DNA of 64,000 bases from Hyperoodon ampullatus (Eukaryota; Chordata; Mammalia; Artiodactyla; Ziphiidae). Below the pieces are notes generated by a model. That model saw only the letters and a list, made by a program, of their open reading frames with translations. It had not been told where the DNA came from and made no database searches. A program made the translations under genes and the position numbers. Position 1 is the first letter of the stretch; each line of letters begins with the position of its first letter. The stretch covers positions 1,426,001 through 1,490,000 of the forward strand of contig OX457072.1 in the NCBI GenBank assembly GCA_949752795.1, read 5' to 3'. Below, piece after piece: positions 55,886-64,000 of the stretch.

Positions 55886-56242
55886 GTTACACTGACGAAT
55901 CACTTTATCATTAGACAGCTGTGTGGAGGGTGATGTCCATGCTAGACCCTAGGGAGGCAAAGGGAAGAAGGACAGCTAGCACTCCGGTGAAACCTTACCA
56001 TGCTGAGAGAGAGTGGTGCAGCACAGTCAGATCGTTCTGATTTGTGTTGTACAGGTTTGTCACCAAAGGAAAAGGATGTGAATGGTGGAAATGCACCAGA
56101 GAGTACAGTCGTAGAATTCTGAATATCAGAGAATATGACATTCATCTGTGTGGAGATAATTACACAAAGCACAGATCCTAGTTGGGGAGCAAACATCCCT
56201 GATTATTAGAGCCTACTGAGCGTGGGCAGTTGTTTATCATTC
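55886..56242. other. Unannotated stretch
   Basis: Nothing recognised. Confidence 0.4.
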
Positions 56243-56460
56243 TACATGAGAGGCTGGAGAATCCCTACCATCCTGGAGGTCTTGTTAAAACTCAGCAGGT
56301 CTGGGATAAGGTCTGAGACCATTTATATTTTCAATAATGGTTTTCCTGAGATATGTTTCCATACCATCAGTTTGCTCTTTGAAGTGTACGGTTTGGTGGT
56401 TTTCAGCATGTTCATAGAGTTGTGCAGTCGTCACTATGATATAACAAGTCCATAGTGCAG
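56243..56460. mobile_element. MER5-like scrap followed by an L1M-like 3' fragment
   Basis: 'aggtcttgttaaaactcagc' and 'aggtctgggataaggtctga' (56275-56320) look like MER5A. They are followed by 'ttttcctgagatatgtttcc', 'gaagtgtacggtttggtggt' and 'gttcatagagttgtgcagtc', the pattern 'ttattgagatataattcaca ... aagtgtacaattcagtggtt ... acagagttgtgcaacc' seen in old L1M 3' ends. Confidence 0.6.
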
Positions 56461-56629
56461 ACCACAGGTCAAATAGCAATGTGCTGAGAGCCTGGCCGGC
56501 TTACCTTCCCACTCTTGAATAGTTTCTGTAAGGCCAACTGAAGTGAAAACTAAAATCCCACATGGACCTGGCTTCATGGCAGGGCTAGTCCCCAGTCCTG
56601 CCTAAGGTCCATTCATTACAGTTTTCATT
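56461..56629. other. Short unannotated stretch
   Basis: Nothing recognised. Confidence 0.4.
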
Positions 56630-57250
56630 GAGACTTAAGGAAGTCCCATAAAGAGGGTTACACGGGAAGCTCAGGGAAGTTTGCTCAGAGGAGCAAATGG
56701 GTTGAGTTTGAAGATGGACAAGGTGTCAGTTAGGTTTGACTATTAACCCCTGGAGAAGGCATTATGCACAAAGATGCTACGATGTGAAAGAATGTAGCCT
56801 CTTCAAGACCTACAAGATGCTCAGCATGACTGTGATGGACAGCTTGGAGATGGTGGAATAAGACGAAAGTAAGCTATGACCAAATACTAAAAAGCCCATG
56901 TTCATGTAGGAGTTTTGGGTTTTATCTAAAGATGATGAAGAGCCATGAAACAATGTTAAACCACAAAGAAACATGATTAATAGCCATTGTAGAAAGGTCA
57001 TTCTGGCAAAAGGCTAGAAGATCAATTTGAAAAATTTGAATATGATTGTAAGCATCCCAACCAGACGGATTTATAAGCAACGAAAGCAATACTTGTTAAG
57101 GCCCCAGTAACTCATTTGCAGTTAGATTGAGGGAAAAATGAGGTAGAAAGATGGATAGAGCTTTGTGAGGGTTCAAATAAAAGATGTGGTAGAAATAGGA
57201 GCCTTGGATGAAACCCAGGACTGTAGCTTCTGTGACTTGAGAGGACGATG
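56630..57250 (+). mobile_element. Ancient L2/L3-like dispersed repeat
   Basis: 'gtttgctcagaggagcaaat', 'ggagaaggcattatgcacaa', 'gggttttatctaaagatgat', 'gaagagccatgaaacaatgt' and 'gtagaaaggtcattctggca' follow the old pattern 'cattccaggcagagggaacagcatgtgcaaa ... gagccattgaagggttttaagca ... aaagatcactctggc'. No coding capacity. Confidence 0.6.
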
Positions 57251-57529
57251 AGAACATTACCTGAGCTATGATGAAGGAAAAGGAAAGGCTTTTGTTTGTG
57301 TGTTTGATTTCCATTTATCTATAGGGGTTTGGAGGTTAGGCGATATGTGGCTTGAAGATAAGGATTGTTGAGTTTTGTCCAGCTGTTTGCTGAAATCATG
57401 GCTGTGTTTGAGGTTGCTTGGCTGGGGAGTGGGACAGCATCATTTCAAGAGGAGTCAGAGATAGAAAGTCCACTCAAGGAAACACAAAGGGAAGATCGTA
57501 AGCAAGGAAGAAGGTCACGGAACGGAGCT
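57251..57529. other. Short unannotated stretch
   Basis: Part of a 79-codon frame (57365-57604) that is not recognised. Confidence 0.4.
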
Positions 57530-57665
57530 GTCAGTCAGCAAGCTCCCTCACCACAGCGAGAACTTGGCTGTCTGGACCCAGAAAGGAGCCCTCACCAAAC
57601 CTGACCACACTGGCAACCCGGTCTCAGACTTTCAGACTCCAGAGCTGGGAGAAATTATTTTGTAT
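57530..57665 (+). mobile_element. MaLR-type LTR 3' fragment
   Basis: 'cagaaaggagccctcaccaa', 'acctgaccacactggcaacc', 'cagactttcagactccagag' and 'ctgggagaaattattttg' resemble the MaLR LTR end ('gacttctagcctccagaactgtgagaaataaattt'), more diverged than the copy at 27586-27793. Confidence 0.55.
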
Positions 57666-58475
57666 TAATCGGATGAACAAGTTTATTTGTAAATTTGGTC
57701 AACATACATAACTGATCTAAAAACTTCAATAGAAGGATAAATTTGAAAACCAGTGAGAAGGCATCTCCACAAAGCAATTTCCCAGGACTGTAAACCGGAT
57801 GTAACCTAGCCTGACACTGGCAGAGGCTCAATAAGCTGGAGCTGCCTGCCCTTCGCCTACAGCAAGTTTAGTCTGGGGGTTATTATAATGCAAACTCCAC
57901 AAGGGAAAGAACTTTGATATTGTTTCCTGTTTGTCTCAACCTCGTTATGAGACCACCACACCATTTATAGATCTCATACACCCAATTCTATATTTTGGCA
58001 TGGGTATTTCAACAATTTGCATATGTTTTCCAATATTATTTTAGGTAATCAGAGTAACAAGTTACAATGGAATGAATGGGTTTAGAGACAAACACAGCTG
58101 ACTGACTAATGGAACCAAAATAAAAGTTTTCTGACCAGCAGGAGGGAGGCGGGCTGGCATCCTGTAGCCTGTTGACAACAAGCGCGTGGAGCATCAAGGT
58201 CAGTCAGCACAATAAAGGACTCGGCACTACATCAGGGTAACTTCAGAGCTTAACTTTACTGTCTGTGAAGACAGTGTTACCAGCATCCATTAAAATAATT
58301 TTCCTTAAGTGCCCTTTAATATTTTCATCTCCTAAATATCTTTACCTCTTATGAAAGTCTCTGAAGACTGTCATAACTTGCCCCAAGAAGCAGTAACTTG
58401 ACCAAACTGGAGGAGGGAAACCTGGACCCCTCCCTCCCTATTATATTAGGATTCTAAACAGAACATCAGCAACAT
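57666..58475. other. Unannotated stretch
   Basis: No gene or repeat recognised. Confidence 0.45.
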
Positions 58476-58680
58476 AGACGATGGATAGATAGATGATAGT
58501 TAGACAGATGGATGGATAGATATTGATAATAGATAGATGATAGATACATAGACTGTAAATGGATGGATGGATAGATAGATGATAGATGGATCAATAGATG
58601 ATATAGATGGATGGATAGATGGATAGATAGGTTATAGATGATAGGTAGATTATAGATGGATGGATGGATAGATGAGAGAT
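58476..58680. repeat. (GATA/GATG)n compound microsatellite
   Basis: About 200 bp of imperfect 'gata', 'gatg' and 'atggatag' units. The 74-codon minus-strand frame across it (Ser/Ile/His/Tyr-rich) is a repeat translation. Arrays of this length are usually variable between individuals. Confidence 0.95.
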
Positions 58681-59654
58681 TTGCACACACAGATGTTATT
58701 TAAAGGTCAGTTTTTAAATGCAATTTGTTTTTAAATATTTCACCTTTATTAGTTTGTTATTTCTAATAACTCTACAATTAATGTACTCATTTTATTTAAG
58801 ATTTAAGAGTAAATTACCTCAAAGCTTATTTTAAAGGCTAAAGTAACAAATTAGGAATCATGGTCTTAACAAGAAAAATTCACTTAAGAGTTGTAAGAAT
58901 CAAATGAGGCTATGTTTTAAATATTTATTTTTAGCATCTCATAAATAATTTCCCTTGATAAATGCTAATTACCTTGCCTTTGCCTTGGATGTTCCCAAAG
59001 CCATACTTTAAATGGTGAGTCAGTGTCCAGTTCATTGATCACATCCAAATGGCCTAAGGTCTTACACTAAATATTTGCACCAGACAGGATTCCAGATTAT
59101 GGCGAGGTAGCTTCCCATGGGTCACATAAACCCTGACTTGCAGAGTTTCTTGTCCTCAAATGCTTGGGCCAATAACATGGACTCACTAAATAGAACTCTG
59201 TTAAGATGTACTGAAGCAAAATAGAGCTTTTCTATTTTAAAAAATGTCAGGGCACTGTTATTGATTTGACGCGATATACTGGGTAAAGTCACACTGCCTT
59301 CAGGAAGGTAGAAGGAAGAAATGTCACAAAATGTAAGACAGGTGATACTCTGATATTTCAGAGGACAGGTAAAGCCTGATGTAGTAAGGAGTAACATATT
59401 TGTAACACTTGGCAATGATTTTAATATGGAATTGGGATTGATTTGATTTTTTTAAAAAACAATAGTAGGAAAGAAAGGTGGAAAAAGAATTTTCAATATT
59501 AAAAAGATAACACTATATTAAGCAACATTTATAAAGTTTAAAAAAGTTCTATGAAAGGGGAAGAAGCAAGCTAAGATCTATAAATAAAACAACAACAAAA
59601 ATATGATTTGTTAGTATATTTTGTGACTTTTTTGAAGTTAAGGTACTTTATATA
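58681..59654. other. AT-rich stretch, nothing recognised
   Basis: A 97-codon minus-strand frame (59122-59415) lacks family resemblance. No repeat recognised. Confidence 0.4.
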
Positions 59655-59710
59655 TGTTTATTGAATCTTTGTTGAAAGCCTACTATGTGCCAGGCTTTTT
59701 GCTAATTTAT
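59655..59710 (+). mobile_element. L2-like ancient repeat scrap
   Basis: 'tatgtttattgaatctttgt' then 'tgaaagcctactatgtgcca' and 'ggctttttgctaat' matches the old pattern 'atttattgagcacctactatgtgccaggcac'. Confidence 0.6.
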
Positions 59711-60204
59711 TCACAGGAGATTCTGGCCATATAGTGACCTGAGCAAATGTTTTTTTATTTTTGTTATACCCAATACCCTGCTCAGGGGAGCTCACCACTA
59801 AGAGAACTGTGGTCCACTTTGGGACTGAATTAGGAGTCTAGGAGACTTCAGATGTATAGGAGACCTGAGGATTTTTGCAGGTGTGAGATGACCTGTCAGC
59901 AGGCTTCTCAGCATCAATTCTGTGTATGTGTATGGCCAGAGGAGGGGAGTATAGTGGACTTAAGGGAATCCCAGTAAGAAAGGGAAAGGGACCCTCCTCG
60001 GGTTGCTCTGTGCAGCTGTGTGCGAGATCAGCTGTTTCCATTGACACCAGAGACACTCCTTGCTCCTGGGCATGGGGTACCCTATATTCCTCTTCTGAAA
60101 AGTCAGGGGATTCAACCCATGACACACTGTGCGAATTCAGGGGAAAAAAATCTACCCCTTGAGTTTCAACTGTCTTTCATTCCAGAAGACCCCTAAGTCT
60201 AACC
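59711..60204. other. Unannotated stretch
   Basis: A 95-codon minus-strand and a 78-codon plus-strand frame overlap (59838-60162); neither is recognised. Confidence 0.4.
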
Positions 60205-60790
60205 TGCATGCCTGTTACTGAACCAAACTTTTGTCTGCTCACCCGTGCAGCAAAGCCAGTCTGCTGACACCAGGTTGTGGTGAAGGAAAGTGCAACATTC
60301 ATTGCAGGGCACCAAGCAAGGGGCACAGGCACTAATACACAAAAGACCAGAACTGTCTGATGATCTTCAGGGAAGAGATTTTAAAGGCAAGGTGAGGGAG
60401 GGGAGTTGCAGGGTGCATGATCAGCTTGTGTATAATCCTCTGACTGGCTGATGGTTAGGTAACAGGGTGGTGTCGCAGGGGTTTACATGATCAGTCCTCA
60501 GTCTCCAGAGAGTCGGGCCATTCAGTCAGCTTCTCCTATCTGATGGGGGTTTTAGTATCTGTAAAACAACTCAAGAATGTGTGTCAGACACTGTTATCTA
60601 TCTCCTTCAGGGAGGAACTAAAGATTCTGTGACTCTGCTGTGTGGCTGATCTGTTGTTTAAATCGCTACCAGTTCTCCTGGTCCAACTGCTACCCTTTGT
60701 TTCTACATGTCTTCTGGTCATTAACACTTGAGCCAGCCTTCTGTGTCTCAGGGAGCCTGGGAGACTAAAGCTTTTCTAGGAGCAAGAGGC
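60205..60790 (-). mobile_element. Cetartiodactyl-type ERV LTR (minus strand)
   Basis: 'gccagtctgctgacaccagg', 'ttgtggtgaaggaaagtgca', 'cattcattgcagggcaccaa', 'gcatgatcagcttgtgtata', 'ggttaggtaacagggtggtg', 'tttagtatctgtaaaacaac' and 'gctaccctttgtttctacat' follow the order of an ERV-class LTR common in cetartiodactyl genomes. Orientation is inferred from the reversed, mutated polyadenylation region. No gag, pol or env sequence is attached, so it is probably a solo LTR. Confidence 0.65.
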
Positions 60791-61185
60791 AGGTGGAGGA
60801 AATGGGTATGGTGGGTGCTGTCTGGGGAAGGCCCTGTAGAGTCCTGCTTGGTTACATGCCCGCTGATGTCAGTAGGCAAAGATTTAAGTGTGCAAGCAGA
60901 CCTGTAATATCAAATGTAATGAGAATTGCCAAGCAGATGCAGCTGATGTTCACATACAAGTTTCTGAAATCACAGATTCTGATGTTCTATAGAACACCAC
61001 ATTGCCATAAACTAGCAGCGACTGTCAACAAACATGAATTCAGGAGTCGAAATCAAGAGCCTCAGTGGAAAGCACAAAATGTGAAGAAATGATACCAGGC
61101 ACTGTTGGCTAATCTGCAGTCACTGATTTTCTGTTCAGGGCAGGAGTTCTCAAATTACGTCTTGCAGGTTTTAAAGAATGCTCGT
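60791..61185. other. Unannotated stretch
   Basis: A 99-codon frame (60793-61092) begins next to the LTR end. I recognise no domain. A chance frame is the simplest reading. Confidence 0.35.
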
Positions 61186-61560
61186 ACGTGTATCAGTTAG
61201 GATTGTACTCAGCCTTAATAAATAGAAAACCTACCGCAAATGCTTAAAGAAAGAAAGAACGGGGCTGCCGTATTCCACAGGAGCTCCAGGCTCAGGCAGC
61301 ACCGCAGTCGACAACCCTTAGCAATCTTCCCACTTCGCCATCTCTGGGCAGCACACGCCACTGGTAGCGCCACCTCTAACTTCATGCACAGCCGTGGTTG
61401 ACTGTCCATGGGAGCTCAGACAAGCTGCTTATCTCTCAGCCTCATTCCTCTCCAACACCGAGCAGCTGTCGGCAACATCCCCGCCCCACCTGCACGGGCA
61501 CACAGAGCCTGAAGGGCAGGATGACAAAGAGGGGGGTTAAAGCTCACGGAACCGACCCCA
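61186..61560. mobile_element. Ancient dispersed repeat, family unresolved
   Basis: 'gtatcagttaggattgtact', 'cagccttaataaatagaaaa', 'cctaccgcaaatgcttaaag' and 'ggagctccaggctcaggcag' follow a common old interspersed repeat ('cagttaggattcaatccagc ... aacagaaaaccctacca'), apparently related to the copy at 53640-53880. Confidence 0.5.
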
Positions 61561-61776
61561 GCTCATGGGAGCTCACGGGCTGCTGCTTCTTTAAACCCTG
61601 GGTCTGCAAACTTTCTCGGCTAACAGACAGTAAGTGTTCGACATCTGTGGGTCCAGATTTTGCTTTTCCTGGAACTTGGTTTGAGGAATGAGGTTTTACT
61701 GTATCCTGGGCACTTTGGGTGTTATGTTAAGAGACTCCTGATGGTGTTTAAACTTGTAGTTTAGCTTGTGGTCACG
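61561..61776. other. Short unannotated stretch
   Basis: Nothing recognised. Confidence 0.4.
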
Positions 61777-61807
61777 ATGTTTATGTTTAGCACCTAAACA
61801 TAAACAT
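61777..61807. repeat. Perfect 14-bp inverted repeat (hairpin)
   Basis: 'atgtttatgtttag' (61777-61790) and its exact complement 'ctaaacataaacat' (61794-61807) are separated by 'cac'. The hairpin sits at the left edge of a CpG-rich block. Its role, if any, is unknown. Confidence 0.9.
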
Positions 61808-61849
61808 GTTTACTCCGAGCTCTAGTCCCAATATCAGTTCAGTTTTCCC

Positions 61850-62440
61850 AGGCTCCACTGCTGTTCGGGTCTGTTTCATGACTGTCTTCCTCTGTGTCTC
61901 TGGCTCAGTCCCTGCTGGTGTCTCCTGCAGAGGTGGAAGGTGCTTTGGGGACCCCTGGCTGCTGCCGGGTAACCCTGTGAAGTTGCGGTGCGGCCGGAAG
62001 TGACTCGGCCAGGACCTCTCATGCCGCTGGCAGAGTGCCGCGCCCGCCAACAGTAGGTGAGGCATCCGCCGTGCCCATTTGTGGCTGGAGAGTCGGGGCT
62101 TCATTGCTGCCGCTGGTGCTGGGGAGTGGACTCCTGACCGTGTCCTGTGCTTCCGTGGTGCCTGTAGATCAGACAATCCGCTGGGCCAGATGGGGCTTCC
62201 CTGCTTTGCCGCCCCAGGCGTGCGGCCCCCGCCGGAGCCCCAGTGCTAGTGGGTTGAGGTTCCTACCACATACGCCTCTCTTGGGCTCCCCTGTCTTGGC
62301 CCTTGGTCTTGAGAGGGGTGGCTCTCTCTCGCTTTTGGAAACTCCTACAGGTCTCTTTGACTCCCAGTTCAGCGCGTGTGAGAGATAAAGGAAAGCCCAG
62401 CAAATGTACCACATTCTTGTTCCTCGAGTCCCGAGTCCTC
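61850..62440. other. CpG-rich island-like block
   Basis: A block of roughly 550-600 bp with clearly more CpG than its AT-rich surroundings, for example around 61980-62090 and 62180-62240. Frames of 117 (+), 129 (-) and 81 (-) codons run through it, but I recognise no protein. It could be a promoter CpG island, the 5'UTR of an L1 or ERV, or a GC-rich pseudogene. No TATA box or confident first exon is identified. Confidence 0.45.
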
Positions 62441-63264
62441 TAGCACAGCCAACTTCTCCCCCCTCCCCAGATTTCAGAGTTCTTTAATCCATTTCTGTTG
62501 AATAATTTCTAGGATATTTACTTTTAACTAGAGAGAAGAAACAACAACAAAAAAAGTGAGCCTACACTATCTTGTTCTGAATCAGAATGTGTGTAACTTT
62601 TGAAATGGCTTATTTCTAAAAAACATATTTATTTAGTATTTTTCAACATTTGAAACTTGCTCACATACGTAAAATCATTCAATGCTTGCATCACCGAGGG
62701 ATTTTAGATGTTAATATGTCTGCACTAGTGCTGAGAGCTGAGGCACTGATGAACGGTCTCGCCTCGTGCCCGGGTTGCCTTACACCTGAGCCGCCTTCCT
62801 TGCCACACTGGCTTAATAGGGATTCTTTAGGAGTCTAAACAGTGAGGATGCCAGTGGCCTTGCGCAAAGCCCATGTTTGACCAGATCATCTATAAGTGTT
62901 CTTCATGATGTATTCATGCCATAGTCAATACGAGAAACAGTTTAAAAACTCAGATTAACATCAGATGGTGTGAGCACTTGTCCCAACTGTAGTAAGGAAG
63001 TGTGGCTGTGGGAACATCATCTGTCTTCTGGGCTCCAACTCCCTGTATGCTTCTGAAGCGTTTAGTCTATGATATAATTGCCTGTGGCCAAGTATGTTTG
63101 TTGCACAGAGTTCTAGTTCAGAAGGAATCAAGTGTCAGTGAGCCTAGCCAAGTTCTGAGGTCATGAAAAAAAGCCTTGCACAGCATAAGGAAGGAGCATT
63201 AAGTACTTACTAGCTCATGGCACTGTTTTAAGTGTGCTCATATGTCTTTTTTAAACCTTTATGA
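62441..63264. other. Unannotated stretch
   Basis: No gene or repeat recognised. Confidence 0.45.
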
Positions 63265-63420
63265 GATATGGTCCATTTTTACCCCTATTTTACAGTAAAA
63301 TAATATACAATATAGGTAGACATTAGTGACTTCCAACTGCTACTAAATGCCAAATTTAGGAGGCTGGATTCTCAGCCCTGTGATCTGAACCCACGAATAA
63401 CACAGTCTAGCATTTCACAC
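63265..63420. mobile_element. Possible MIR fragment
   Basis: 'tatggtccatttttacccct' and 'attttacagtaaaataatat', followed later by 'ggctggattctcagccctgt' and 'gatctgaacccacgaataac', resembles a MIR-type passage ('cccattttacagatgagga ... gaacccaggtctg'). Confidence 0.5.
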
Positions 63421-64000
63421 TTTACAAATGCCTTTTCCCATTTAATCAGTACCGTGACTCTCTGAAGGAGGATTCACTCATATGCCTGGCTCCGTCTCCT
63501 CAACTGCAGATCAAGAAGACGGCACTCAGTGATACATCCAAAAATCAGTTTTACTGTAAAAGTGGGCCTCCTTCCTGACTTCTCACTGCTTCTGGCCTTT
63601 CCTTCACTCTACTCTTGGGTCTTTCATTTCTGTGCCTCTTAACTTGTCCTTTTGTTTACTTTGCTTGTAATTTTTTTAAGAATCCTTAGCTTTGTGTTGG
63701 AAGGACTTTATCTGCATGGGATTAAATTCTTACCCACTTCTACATCCTCAGTCATTGCCCACCTCACTCTGAGTTTACAAATGTATAAGAAATTTGAATA
63801 TACATTCCCTCAGTATGCGTGTGAAGTTTTATGCTCTAAGGGTCTATCCCGCCTGTTGGTTGTGTTAGTTTATTATGCCAAAAATGTTTTATTTTACACT
63901 CACTTTCTATGAGCGTTTATGAGGTTTGTGGTGATTGGATTGTTGCCCTTATTTCTTTGCTATAGCAGAAGTCATATTTCAGTAGCTTCTTGGGTTTTAT
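63421..64000. other. Unannotated stretch at window end
   Basis: No gene or repeat recognised. The 86-codon frame at 63652-63912 is not supported by any recognised domain. Confidence 0.4.

Noticed and set aside
55427..55933. 168-codon plus-strand open frame
   Set aside because: It lies over a candidate LTR fragment with an overlapping 136-codon frame on the other strand; no recognisable domain or splice signals.
58466..58690. Short direct repeats that might suggest a CRISPR-like array
   Set aside because: Tetranucleotide microsatellite units without spacers, in a mammalian genome.
1..64000. A novel multi-gene system hidden in the window
   Set aside because: No clustered coding genes, conserved operon-like layout or unusual repeat-spacer structure was found on either strand; the sequence is explained by mammalian retroposons and unique non-coding DNA.

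Overview
This window looks like non-coding nuclear DNA from a mammal, most probably a cetacean. The main evidence is a set of tRNA-Glu-derived CHR-type SINEs, which open with the phrase 'cttccctggtggcgcagtggtt' split around an RNA polymerase III A/B box and end in A-rich tails, most of them flanked by clean target-site duplications. Both the long CHR form (repeated 'ccacaactactgagcc' units) and the shorter form ('ccgctgagcctgcgcgtc', 'gagaggccacaacagtgaga') are present. CHR SINEs mark the cetacean-hippo-ruminant clade, and the short form is typical of whales and dolphins. I see none of the Bov-A/BovB repeats expected in a ruminant. The species cannot be fixed from the sequence alone.

I find no convincing protein-coding gene, tRNA, rRNA, CRISPR array or prokaryotic-style operon. 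The open frames are short, lack family signatures, or are pieces of LINE-1 ORF1/ORF2 and translated SINEs. The window is therefore best read as intergenic or deep intronic.

Layout. 0-6 kb: a decayed CHR SINE, an old L1M 3' end and a candidate LTR. 6-11 kb: a CHR-2 SINE and a 2.8-kb ancient L1M with ORF1 and ORF2 remnants, its RT domain deleted. 11-20 kb: a long CHR SINE, MER5-type and L2-like fragments, one weak exon candidate on the minus strand (13658-13764), an L1 3'UTR and an ancient LTR. 20-31 kb: CHR SINEs, L2, MER5A, an L1 3' end, a MaLR-type LTR and a hAT relic. 31-40 kb: AT-rich DNA, L2, four MIRs, a CT-rich microsatellite, a GC-rich patch and L1 pieces. 41-49 kb is the densest part: a CHR SINE, then two younger L1s in opposite orientation (42.5-43.8 kb plus; 44.7-48.3 kb minus). 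They form a long near-identical inverted repeat, and the minus-strand L1 carries two successive 3' ends. 49-58 kb: CHR SINEs, L2, MER5 and LTR fragments. 58-64 kb: a GATA microsatellite, an LTR, a dispersed repeat and a CpG-rich island-like patch next to a perfect 14-bp hairpin.

No genes work together here; the story is successive waves of retroposition. Family names were assigned by recalled sequence patterns, not by a database search. Old-repeat boundaries are approximate, often by tens of bases. I found no evidence for an undescribed biological system.
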